Assembly (NCBI RefSeq): GCF_030812595.1 | Contig: NZ_JAUSSZ010000001.1 | Location: 558,001 to 622,000, forward strand | Direction of reading: 5' to 3' | DNA: 64,000 nucleotides | Source of the DNA: Arthrobacter bambusae | GTDB taxonomy: Bacteria > Actinomycetota > Actinomycetes > Actinomycetales > Micrococcaceae | Shown: positions 51,367 through 59,036 of the stretch, in pieces | Layout of the letters: every line of letters starts with the position of its first letter | Numbering within the stretch: the stretch's first letter is position 1 | Program-made: the position numbers and the translations under genes | The notes under the pieces: model-generated | Seen by the model: the letters and a program-made list of their open reading frames with translations, nothing else | The model's database searches: none | Told to the model about the DNA's origin: nothing

Positions 51367-52383
51367 TTGCCCGCTGCCCAGGCTTCGAAAGCTAAAACCC
51401 CTGCGGCGAACACCATCAGCTGGCGGGACATCACCCCGGCCGCCGTAGTACTGATCACGGGCCCTGAGGAATACCTCGGAATCCGGGCGATGGATCGCAT
51501 CCGCACGCAGGTCCGGGCCGCGGCACCGGAAGTGGAAGTCACTAAACTCAACGCCGGAAGCTACGAGTCCGGCTCCCTCGCAATGGCGGTGACGCCGTCG
51601 CTGTTCGATGAGGCGAAACTCATCGAGATCGAGGGCCTCGAATCCATGACCGATGCCTTCCTTGCGGACGCCTTGAAATATATAGCCCAGCCGGAGAACG
51701 ACGTCGTGCTGGTACTCCGCCACGGCGGCGGGGTGCGCGGAAAGAAGCTTCTGGACGCCATCAAGTCTGCCGGTTGGCCAGTGGTGGACTGCCAGCCCTT
51801 GAAGAAGGATGCCGAGAAGACAGCATTTGTCGTCTCTGAATTCAAGGCGGGCGGACGCCGGATCGAAGGCGAAGCCGTCCAGGCGCTCGTCAATGCGGTC
51901 GGCGCCAGCCTCTCCGAACTTGCTGCCGCGTGCAACCAGCTCATCGCGGACGCTACTACCACCGTTGATGCGGCCACGGTGGAGCGCTATTACGGTGGCC
52001 GGGTGGAGGCCACGGCTTTCAAGGTCGCGGACGCGGCGATGGCCGGCAACGGGCCGCTGGCCCTGTCCAGCCTCCGGCATGCCCTCTCCACCGGTGTTGA
52101 CCCGGTGCCGCTGGTTGCCGCCCTTGCCTCGAAGCTACGCACCTTGGCCAAGGTTGCCGGCGCCCAGGGATCATCGGCACAAATCGCCAAACAGCTCGGC
52201 ATGCAGCCATGGCTAGTAGAACAGGCGCAGCGGGACATCCGGCGTTGGACTCCCGAAGGCTTGGTCCGTTCCATCCAAGTCACGGCTGAAGCGGATGCCC
52301 AGGTTAAGGGCCTTTCGCGGGATCCTGTGTACGCGGTAGAGCACGCCGTCACGGTCATCGCCAACTCGGCCCGGGGCCGCTAA
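51367..52383 (+). CDS. holA: DNA polymerase III delta subunit
   Basis: Clamp-loader subunit that opens the beta clamp, 338 residues. VVLITGPEEYLGIRAMDRIR at the N-terminus, TPSLFDEAKLIEIEGLE and the C-terminal VTAEADAQVKGLSRDPVYAVEHAV are as in actinobacterial HolA. TTG start with CTGGAAGGAAG upstream. Last of the conserved comEA-comEC-holA group; the island begins just after it. Confidence 0.93.
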   Translation: MPAAQASKAKTPAANTISWRDITPAAVVLITGPEEYLGIRAMDRIRTQVRAAAPEVEVTKLNAGSYESGSLAMAVTPSLFDEAKLIEIEGLESMTDAFLADALKYIAQPENDVVLVLRHGGGVRGKKLLDAIKSAGWPVVDCQPLKKDAEKTAFVVSEFKAGGRRIEGEAVQALVNAVGASLSELAAACNQLIADATTTVDAATVERYYGGRVEATAFKVADAAMAGNGPLALSSLRHALSTGVDPVPLVAALASKLRTLAKVAGAQGSSAQIAKQLGMQPWLVEQAQRDIRRWTPEGLVRSIQVTAEADAQVKGLSRDPVYAVEHAVTVIANSARGR

Positions 52384-52408
52384 GCCCACCTGCGACACCC
52401 GGATTGTT

Positions 52409-52482
52409 GTGCGACACGCACATTTCCTGACGACGCCCGAATCCGCGCGTCGCTGGTCCATTTGCGTGTCGTCAGTCGCACA
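52409..52482. repeat. Nested inverted repeat after holA, related in wording to the 18.6-kb array
   Basis: Nested arms pair: GTGCGAC (52409-52415) with GTCGCAC (52475-52481), CGACACGCA (52412-52420) with TGCGTGTCG (52463-52471), and CGACGC (52431-52436) with GCGTCG (52447-52452). Words such as GCGACAC, CGACGC and CGCGTCG are shared with the array at 18644-19166. It may terminate holA transcription or be a dispersed repeat. Confidence 0.6.
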
Positions 52483-52502
52483 CACCTAGACGCGGCCTGG
52501 CG

Positions 52503-52541
52503 ACCACTCAATTTCGGGGTTATCACCACTCAATTTCGGGG
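52503..52541. mobile_element. Possible insertion-sequence end relic (two terminal-type repeats)
   Basis: ACCACTCAATTTCGGGG occurs at 52503-52519 and again at 52525-52541, period 22. Repeated, evenly spaced blocks like this are typical of the ends of IS21-family elements. No transposase is preserved in the window, so this is a relic at best. Confidence 0.35.
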
Positions 52542-52760
52542 CAACGACCACCTAAGCGGTCTTTTCGACAGTAGATTCCGTCGTGGGGGAGTCCTTCCTC
52601 CGGATGGCGCGCCGGATGTGTCAGCGCTCTGAGATGCCGGTCGTGTGACCTTGCTTTGCGGACAAGGTTGGGTCTGTGGCCGACCACCCCGTCTTGGTCG
52701 GCCATGCCATCAGTCAGCTTCTATCCGTGACTACGAAGTCACCGCATGAAAGGAACGTTC

Positions 52761-53066
52761 ATGTCAGCTGTCGTTGGGAGTCGGAACCGTACCAACGCCA
52801 TATTCCCTGGCAAAGTCGCGAAAACGGGAGGCGTCACCTTGGCGCTCTTCCTCACAATATCGGTAGCTTTTCAGGCCACCGTTACGCTGGGCATTTCTTC
52901 TGCCCTTGCCACGAACATTTACTTTGCACTCAATGCTCTATCTTGGGCGGCAATGGCTGCAGCAGTCGTGGCGTCTTTCGGTATTGGAGCCGCAGTGGCC
53001 GGACTAGTTTTTGGCCTGGCGAAGAAGTGGGCCCTGAAGCAGTTCGTTGCGTTGGTAAAAGGCTGA
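52761..53066 (+). CDS. Candidate circular bacteriocin precursor peptide
   Basis: A 101-residue precursor starting at ATG 52761, which has GAAAGGAA at ideal spacing; an in-frame ATG at 52746 would add five residues. Residues 1-42 form a putative leader ending FQATVT; the last 59 residues begin LGISSALATNIYFALNAL, are strongly hydrophobic with alternating Ala/Val/Gly, and finish with a cationic amphipathic stretch (FGLAKKWALKQFVALVKG). An LGIS start, 58-70 residue core, no cysteines, and saposin-like helical pattern are features of head-to-tail cyclised bacteriocins (AS-48, leucocyclicin Q, amylocyclicin). Followed by membrane protein and ABC ATPase genes. Family call is inferred. Confidence 0.65.
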   Translation: MSAVVGSRNRTNAIFPGKVAKTGGVTLALFLTISVAFQATVTLGISSALATNIYFALNALSWAAMAAAVVASFGIGAAVAGLVFGLAKKWALKQFVALVKG

Positions 53067-53097
53067 CACTTAAGTACCAGCCCATGAGAGCGCCACA

Positions 53098-54495
53098 ATG
53101 AATTCACCCAACGTCACGCACAGGCGTCCACGTGTATACGCTGTGGTCCTCTCCGGGTGTAAGGCCACCTTCACCAACGATTTTCGGCGCAAATCCCGTC
53201 GGCTCCATGACCTACTGACGGGCCTGGGCTTCACACCCCCGGCCGCGGCGGTGAGCAATGCACTGATCTTTGGTCATTTGTTGACATTGCTGATCATCGG
53301 CGCCGGAACAGTGTGGACACCGGAGGTAGCCGGATTAACCCCAGTGGGAATTCCGTTCAGCACCCCTGACGTAGTGAGCATCGTCTCAGCGCTTTTGGCA
53401 ATAGCACTTTTACAATCCAGGCGTCGCTACACGAAAGCCCATCGTAGCTGGAAGACCGTGTCGGCACCCTTGGAGGTAGGAATGCGCTCCGGTTTGGTCC
53501 TTATGGATCTTGCTCTCGCCGGCATGTTCATCCTCCAGAACCTGCGCTGGCATGAAGGCAGTAACCTGTTAGCGATCGGGGCTCTGGTTCTTTCAACATT
53601 TCTTGTCATAGCTCCTTTGAAGCGTATCGCTGTCAGGGTGTTCGCTGTTTTAACTATTGTCTTATCTACGAGCAGCTTGATCGCTCTTCTTGGAGATGCA
53701 TCATGGTTGGAGGGTGATGACACCCTCGGCTCTGGACTGACCCACAAGGTGTTGTTGATCCTGGCGGGCACTGTCTTTGCGGCCGTGTCCACCCCGCTCC
53801 TATACAGGGTCACCGCTCATCCCCGTGCTCTGCGTGGCCGAGGGGTGCTGACAGATTTATCAATTAAGGCAGCATGCATTTTTCTCTTGTCAAGCTTGGT
53901 CTTGTCCGTCATGGAAAGGACACCCTGGCCATGGACGGCGCCGTTTATTGCTCTTGCTGTTTTCTTCTCGGGTTTAGTTCTGTATAGGTCATCCTTCGCA
54001 AGGCTTTTTTCACCCGAAACCTTGGGCTTTGCCCTATTCCTAGTAAGGCTTAGACCATCTTGGGTAAAGCCGCTCATTATCCGCAGCCTGCTAACTGCCA
54101 TAGTTGTAGTTACGCCTCTGACCATCATGCTGTGTGTATTCTTCCTTTTAGGAAATTACGACCAGGCGGCAGTCTTGCTTGTTGCCCTTGTCGCCCTCGA
54201 GATAAGCGTCGATGCCTTAGCCGTCCAGCGTCGGACGGCCGTTATGCCGGCTTCACACATCTCGAAATTGGCGCAGAAATCCAAAGCAGGCTTAGGCGCA
54301 GCGCTTTGCGCCGGCCTCGCAGTGGTCTTCTCAGGCGTTTTGGGCACCGCTGCACCGCAAGCAACACAAGGTCTCTGGCTTACCATCGCGTCTGGCGCAC
54401 TGTCTCTCGTGGCTGCGCTCTTGACCGCCCTTGTTTTCATCGACGCGCCTGCATGGCTGCGTGAACTATCGGCCACCGAAACGGAAGACACTTGA
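53098..54495 (+). CDS. Polytopic membrane protein of the bacteriocin cluster
   Basis: A 465-residue protein with about 12 hydrophobic segments, for example near residues 49-71, 127-147, 154-174, 217-236, 281-298, 324-352, 396-416 and 424-447. The first 45 residues are basic (DFRRKSRRLHDLL). No enzyme motif is visible. Size and topology fit the large membrane protein that accompanies circular bacteriocin precursors (AS-48B/CirB-like), thought to take part in maturation and export, or the permease partner of the ATPase encoded next. Codon use is more A/T rich than in the flanking genes; 53641-53700 has 25 G+C of 60. Confidence 0.65.
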   Translation: MNSPNVTHRRPRVYAVVLSGCKATFTNDFRRKSRRLHDLLTGLGFTPPAAAVSNALIFGHLLTLLIIGAGTVWTPEVAGLTPVGIPFSTPDVVSIVSALLAIALLQSRRRYTKAHRSWKTVSAPLEVGMRSGLVLMDLALAGMFILQNLRWHEGSNLLAIGALVLSTFLVIAPLKRIAVRVFAVLTIVLSTSSLIALLGDASWLEGDDTLGSGLTHKVLLILAGTVFAAVSTPLLYRVTAHPRALRGRGVLTDLSIKAACIFLLSSLVLSVMERTPWPWTAPFIALAVFFSGLVLYRSSFARLFSPETLGFALFLVRLRPSWVKPLIIRSLLTAIVVVTPLTIMLCVFFLLGNYDQAAVLLVALVALEISVDALAVQRRTAVMPASHISKLAQKSKAGLGAALCAGLAVVFSGVLGTAAPQATQGLWLTIASGALSLVAALLTALVFIDAPAWLRELSATETEDT

Positions 54496-55103
54496 AATCT
54501 TTGGCGCGTATAGATCATGCTTTTGGATCCCATGTCATTTTTGACGGAGCTTCTGTAGATCTTCCGGACCGAGGTGTTGTTGCGCTTCGAGGTCCGAATG
54601 GATGCGGAAAGACGACCCTACCCAAGCTCCTCGGCGGCATGATCTCGACGTCGTGCACTGAAATTGAGCGGTGGAGAAAAGACGTCACCGCCGTCTTTCT
54701 GGACACGGACTTTCTTACCCTCGACTACCTCACGGTCGAAGAACATTTGGATATGGTCAGACCCCTGACCGGCCCGTCAGAGGCGTCCGAAGTTGACGGG
54801 CATCATCTTCTGACGGAACCGATGATGCAAACCAAGGTTGGCGACCTATCCTTCGGACAGCGCCGGCGACTTGTTCTGACAATAGCTTTGGCGCTCAAGA
54901 ACGTTGACGTGCTGCTTCTGGACGAGCCTCTTAACGGGCTGGACCAGCAAGGCTCTCTAGTTGCGCGCAAGTGCATGCTGGAAGTAGGAAGAAGTCGTCT
55001 CGTCCTCGTGGCCACCCACGAGGGTGACCACTGGACCGACTACGATCTCGCTGTCCGCCAAAAGGATACGGTCGAACTGAGCCCAGCGGGAGCGCGAAAG
55101 TGA
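54492..55103 (+). CDS. ABC transporter ATP-binding protein of the bacteriocin cluster
   Basis: A compact 203-residue ATPase with all core motifs: Walker A GPNGCGKTT (about residue 34), signature LSFGQ near residue 119, Walker B VLLLDEPLNGLD and H-loop ATHEGD. A TTG start overlaps the stop of the membrane protein gene (TTGA), so the two are coupled. It resembles the export/immunity ATPases (AS-48D-like) of bacteriocin systems. No membrane domain is fused to it. Confidence 0.88.
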   Translation: MKSLARIDHAFGSHVIFDGASVDLPDRGVVALRGPNGCGKTTLPKLLGGMISTSCTEIERWRKDVTAVFLDTDFLTLDYLTVEEHLDMVRPLTGPSEASEVDGHHLLTEPMMQTKVGDLSFGQRRRLVLTIALALKNVDVLLLDEPLNGLDQQGSLVARKCMLEVGRSRLVLVATHEGDHWTDYDLAVRQKDTVELSPAGARK

Positions 55104-55268
55104 GCAACCGTCTCACCGACACCTTATGCACTCCTTTCAGAGCCTTAGCGGCATCTTGCGGTCCCGCTTCCCGGTGCGATCGTCATGATGATCCTCAGAG
55201 CCCCAGCCACCTTCTACTTCCTGGCGGCCCTTGCCGAGTGGGCCGAACACGCACTACTTGAAAGGTAA
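55100..55268 (+). pseudogene. Possible frameshifted small hydrophobic protein (immunity-type candidate)
   Basis: A GTG at 55100 overlaps the ATPase stop and has CGGGAG seven bases upstream; its frame reads MSNRLTDTLCTPFRALAA, then turns into an unconvincing Arg/Pro/Cys-rich tail ending at 55261. The frame shifted by one base, open from 55146 to 55268, instead reads HLAVPLPGAIVMMILRAPAT and FYFLAALAEWAEHALLER, a hydrophobic helix with a charged end. Joined, they give a membrane peptide of about 55 residues, the size of known circular bacteriocin immunity proteins. If not frameshifted, the ATG at 55185 encodes a 27-residue peptide. Confidence 0.4.
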
Positions 55269-55271
55269 GTC

Positions 55272-55844
55272 ATGACCTCCGCGAGCCCAACAACGTCCGA
55301 TCATCCCGCGCTCCCGAGCCCGGAGAAAATCAACCCCGCCTGGATTATCTTCCTCCTGCTCGCATACACCGCTGCTGCCCAATTCGCGGTGCGATCGGGC
55401 ATTGAACGGCTGGTCACAGAAAATGCCGAACACAACCGATTTTCGAGTCAGGAAGCGTTCCTCGTCTTCCTTCGCGTAGGCGTCATTGTCTGGGGAGTTC
55501 TGGCGTCGTTTCTGCAAGCGCTCTCCCTAAGGCTTATCTACAAGGGCATCGTCAAAGGACGTGGCCCCACCCTTGGCGCCAGCTGGTTTTGGGTTCTGCT
55601 CGGCCAAATCCCATTCGTGGCCACCGTCCTCATCATGGGACTGTTTTTGCCGCCCGAAGCGATCGGCCTCCTCGGTCAAGCCTGGGTGCGTATCCTGTTC
55701 GGCGCCATCGCAGCAGCCATCTACGTTGCGGCGGCCAAGAGGGTGTTCGCTGCCCCGAACGGACGCCTTGCGATTCTCTTGGTCATCGTCGCCAGCATAA
55801 ATTCCGTCCTCCTCGTCTCGGGCAACTCCGCCTTAAATACCTGA
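55272..55844 (+). CDS. Membrane protein at the end of the bacteriocin cluster
   Basis: A 190-residue protein with five predicted membrane segments (about residues 24-42, 66-88, 104-122, 134-152, 164-184) and a short polar N-terminus. GAAAGG precedes the ATG. It begins four bases after the preceding small ORF, and a strong terminator starts at its stop codon, so it is probably the last gene of the operon. I do not recognise the family; an accessory export or self-protection role is only suggested by position. Confidence 0.65.
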   Translation: MTSASPTTSDHPALPSPEKINPAWIIFLLLAYTAAAQFAVRSGIERLVTENAEHNRFSSQEAFLVFLRVGVIVWGVLASFLQALSLRLIYKGIVKGRGPTLGASWFWVLLGQIPFVATVLIMGLFLPPEAIGLLGQAWVRILFGAIAAAIYVAAAKRVFAAPNGRLAILLVIVASINSVLLVSGNSALNT

Positions 55845-55870
55845 GGCCGGCACCCATGGGTGCCGGCCTC
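55843..55870. terminator. Bidirectional hairpin between the island and rpsT
   Basis: A perfect 13-bp inverted repeat, GAGGCCGGCACCC (55843-55855) with GGGTGCCGGCCTC (55858-55870). It begins inside the stop codon of the last island gene and can serve both that operon and convergent rpsT. Confidence 0.8.
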
Positions 55871-55899
55871 ACGTTCAGCTCAGTCGAACTGGATAAACC

Positions 55900-56160
55900 T
55901 TAGAGTGCGTTGACCTTTTTGGAGATCGCCGACTTGCGGTTTGCAGCGTTGTTCTTGTGAATAACGCCCTTGCTGACAGCCTTATCCAGCTTACGGCTGG
56001 CAGCAACAAGAGCCTTTGCAGCGGCATCCTTGTCCGTGGACTCAACGGCGGCGGCAACGGCGCGGATGGCCGTCTTCAGCTCAGACTTGACGGAGTTGTT
56101 ACGCAGTCGAGCCTTCTCGTTGGTGAGGATGCGCTTCTTCTGGGACTTGATATTAGCCAC
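55900..56160 (-). CDS. rpsT: 30S ribosomal protein S20
   Basis: Small-subunit protein of 86 residues: [31 protein letters not shown] and [19 protein letters not shown] are the standard S20 blocks. Start is GTG at 56160 with AAGAGAG upstream on its strand. It lies convergent to the island and divergent to nothing essential; in relatives it sits next to holA. Confidence 0.97.
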   Translation of the reverse strand: MANIKSQKKRILTNEKARLRNNSVKSELKTAIRAVAAAVESTDKDAAAKALVAASRKLDKAVSKGVIHKNNAANRKSAISKKVNAL

Positions 56161-56330
56161 GTGTGTGAACTCTCTTTTTAATGCGGAAATGGTCTAGAGG
56201 GTTGTCAGGTTGGCCATCGACTGAGCGGCGTGGGGATGCCTATGGCAGCCAACCATGAGTGGCCGTCGACCTGCACGGACACACAGCTATAAATATTATC
56301 AGACTCGGCGGATTTTCGGAGATTTACCGT

Positions 56331-56900
56331 CTACGCCGAGTCGTGTCGGCCGCTGAGCCGACGCGCTACCCGCTGGAAAGTGCGTTTATCGAGGACCGCT
56401 CCCTCGCGCCGGACGTCCGCTGGATTGATGCGCACAACCCGGTCCACCTTGACCTCGCTGGGCCGGCCTTGGGGGTCCCAGGCACCGGTGCCGATGTCGA
56501 CATAGTCATCCGCGCGATGACCGTTGTCGTGGTCTTTGCTGGTGAGCATCAGCCCCAGCAGCCAGCCGCCGTCGCGCCCTATCAGGAGGACCGGCCTGTC
56601 CTTGCCCCGCGAGAAGTCCTCTTCGTACGGGACCCAGGACCACACGATCTCACCGGGGTCCGGCTTGCCATCAGGGTTGGGTGAGTAGCGCGGAGAGACG
56701 CTGCCGCGGAAGTCGCCCGGATATGGCCGGGAAAGCTGACCGACGCCGGCCCCTGCGTTTCCGGGGCGGCTTGCGGCCGCTGCGGCCCGGGTTTTCGGTG
56801 GCTGGCTGGGGCTCGTGCCGGCGGGCAGCCCGACGATCCGTCGAAGGTAGCCCAGGGAGCCTTTGAGGAGCCTGCCGAGCAGGTGAGTGTCCGATGCCAT
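56331..56900 (-). CDS. PemK/MazF-family toxin-like protein without adjacent antitoxin
   Basis: A 189-residue protein whose C-terminal about 115 residues fit the PemK/MazF fold: YPGDFRGSVSPRYSPNPDGK, EIVWSWVPYEED and GKDRPVLLIGRDGGWLLGLM. The N-terminal about 60 residues are Ala/Pro-rich linker. In the toxin family these are ribosome-independent endoribonucleases, but this longer actinobacterial branch stands alone, with no antitoxin ORF on either side, so a toxin role is uncertain. ATG at 56900. Confidence 0.75.
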   Translation of the reverse strand: MASDTHLLGRLLKGSLGYLRRIVGLPAGTSPSQPPKTRAAAAASRPGNAGAGVGQLSRPYPGDFRGSVSPRYSPNPDGKPDPGEIVWSWVPYEEDFSRGKDRPVLLIGRDGGWLLGLMLTSKDHDNGHRADDYVDIGTGAWDPQGRPSEVKVDRVVRINPADVRREGAVLDKRTFQRVARRLSGRHDSA

Positions 56901-57104
56901 GGCACCACCGTACTTTCCACTGACATGCCGTGTCGCCCACTGTGTTGCCCGGAATGAGGCGGCGCCCGATCACGGCGCCTGATCACAGTGCACAAGCGGC
57001 GTCGTGTTCATGGGAGACTATAAGTTCAGATATGCGGCATCGGCCGGATTGGTCCAAACCAGTCCGGGGTTTGGCCGTGTGAGTCTCGACAGTAAGGACC
57101 CTGC

Positions 57105-58958
57105 GTGTCTCCCATGGCCCGCACCGCACCGGTGCCCGCCGCGACAGATCCGGCCATCATCCGGAACTTCTGCATCATTGCCCACATCGACCACGGTAAA
57201 TCCACCCTGGCCGACCGCATGCTGCAGTTCACCGGCGTCGTTAAGTCCCGCGACATGAAGGCCCAGTATCTGGACCGCATGGATATCGAACGCGAGCGTG
57301 GCATCACCATCAAGTCCCAGGCTGTGCGCATGCCCTGGGAACTTGACGGCACCAGCTACGCCTTGAACATGATCGATACCCCCGGCCACGTCGACTTCAC
57401 CTATGAGGTCTCCCGTTCCCTCGCCGCCTGTGAAGGTGCAATCCTCCTGGTGGATGCGGCGCAGGGCATCGAGGCACAGACCCTGGCCAACCTGTACTTG
57501 GCGATGGAAAACAACCTCACCATCATCCCGGTGCTCAACAAGATCGACCTCCCTGCGGCCCAGCCCGAAAAGTACGCGGCCGAACTCGCCAACCTGATTG
57601 GCGGGGACCCTGAGGACGTGCTGCGCGTCTCCGGCAAGACCGGTATCGGCGTGGAGGCCCTCCTGGACAAGATCGTCCGCGATCTTCCTGCGCCCGTCGG
57701 CGACCCCGACGCCCCGGCGCGCGCCATGATCTTCGACTCCGTGTATGACACGTACCGCGGCGTGGTCACTTATGTCCGTGTGGTGGACGGCATGCTGCAC
57801 CCGCGCGAGCGGATCCAGATGATGTCCACGCGCGCCACCCATGAGCTCCTGGAAATCGGTGTCAGCTCACCGGAACCCACCCCGTCCAAGGGGCTGGGCG
57901 TCGGCGAGGTAGGCTACTTGATCACCGGCGTAAAGGACGTCCGCCAGTCGAAGGTCGGCGACACCGTAACCAACATGGCCAAGCCTGCTTCGCAATCCCT
58001 CGCCGGCTACGCCGACGCCAAGCCCATGGTCTTCTCCGGCTTGTACCCCTTGGACGGCACGGATTATCCCGTGCTCCGGGATGCCCTCGAGAAGCTGATG
58101 CTTAACGACGCCGCCCTCGTCTACGAACCGGAGACGTCCGCCGCCCTGGGCTTCGGATTCCGCGTGGGCTTCCTTGGCCTCCTGCACCTGGAAATCACCC
58201 GTGAGCGCCTCGAGCGCGAATACAACCTCGACCTCATCTCCACCGCTCCCAACGTTGAGTACGAGGTCACTCTGGAGGACAAGCGGGTCGTGCACGTCAC
58301 CAACCCGAGCGAGTACCCGACAGGCAAGATCGCAGAAGTGCGCGAACCGATGGTCTCCGCCACCATCCTTGCGCCCAACGAATTTGTGGGCGCCATCATG
58401 GAGCTGTGCCAGAGCCGCCGTGGCGTCATGGGAGGCATGGACTACCTTTCCGAAGACCGGGTGGAAATCCGCTACCGCCTCCCGCTCGCCGAGATCGTCT
58501 TCGATTTCTTCGACATCCTCAAATCCAAGACCCGCGGCTACGGTTCGCTTGACTGGAAGGCCGACGGCGACCAGGTTGCCGACCTTGTCAAGGTGGACAT
58601 CATGCTCCAAGGGGAGCAGGTTGACGCGTTCAGCGCCATCACCCACCGGGACAAGGCCTATGCCTACGGCGTCATGATGACAAGCAAGCTGCGCGAACTC
58701 ATTCCCCGCCAGCAGTTCGAGGTGCCCATCCAGGCCGCGATTGGCTCGCGCATCATTGCCCGCGAAAGCATCCGCGCCATCCGCAAGGACGTCCTTGCCA
58801 AGTGCTATGGCGGTGACATCACGCGTAAGCGCAAACTTCTGGAAAAGCAGAAGGAAGGCAAGAAGCGCATGAAGATGGTGGGCCGCGTGGAAGTTCCACA
58901 GGAAGCGTTCATTGCAGCCCTGACCACGGACGAATCCAAGGACAAGGCCAAGAAGTAA
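57105..58958 (+). CDS. lepA: Elongation factor 4 (LepA)
   Basis: Ribosomal translocase-like GTPase, 617 residues. G motifs: [23 protein letters not shown] and LNKIDLP; the LepA-specific C-terminal domain ends [20 protein letters not shown]. The GTG at 57105 has TAAGGA at about 8 bases; an in-frame ATG at 57114 is too far from it. hemW follows within 80 bases. Confidence 0.97.
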   Translation: MSPMARTAPVPAATDPAIIRNFCIIAHIDHGKSTLADRMLQFTGVVKSRDMKAQYLDRMDIERERGITIKSQAVRMPWELDGTSYALNMIDTPGHVDFTYEVSRSLAACEGAILLVDAAQGIEAQTLANLYLAMENNLTIIPVLNKIDLPAAQPEKYAAELANLIGGDPEDVLRVSGKTGIGVEALLDKIVRDLPAPVGDPDAPARAMIFDSVYDTYRGVVTYVRVVDGMLHPRERIQMMSTRATHELLEIGVSSPEPTPSKGLGVGEVGYLITGVKDVRQSKVGDTVTNMAKPASQSLAGYADAKPMVFSGLYPLDGTDYPVLRDALEKLMLNDAALVYEPETSAALGFGFRVGFLGLLHLEITRERLEREYNLDLISTAPNVEYEVTLEDKRVVHVTNPSEYPTGKIAEVREPMVSATILAPNEFVGAIMELCQSRRGVMGGMDYLSEDRVEIRYRLPLAEIVFDFFDILKSKTRGYGSLDWKADGDQVADLVKVDIMLQGEQVDAFSAITHRDKAYAYGVMMTSKLRELIPRQQFEVPIQAAIGSRIIARESIRAIRKDVLAKCYGGDITRKRKLLEKQKEGKKRMKMVGRVEVPQEAFIAALTTDESKDKAKK

Positions 58959-59036
58959 TGGGGCTGTTCGCCCGGAACACTGCGGGACAGGCGCGTGCCC
59001 AAACGGCGTGCAGCGGCCGGGCACGGGGGGACCTCC

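Larger units (their letters stand above)
52384..52760. other. Left boundary of the accessory island, no clear gene
   Basis: About 377 bases without a supported gene. It holds an inverted repeat element (52391-52482), two copies of a 17-base sequence (52503-52541) and sequence up to the bacteriocin gene that includes a GTCGGCC/GGCCGAC inverted repeat near 52678-52702. The promoter of the island operon is expected here. Confidence 0.5.

Noticed and set aside
52523..52705. 60-residue minus-strand ORF at the island edge
   Set aside because: No ribosome site and no recognisable transposase motif; it may be remnant sequence of an insertion element but cannot be supported as a gene.
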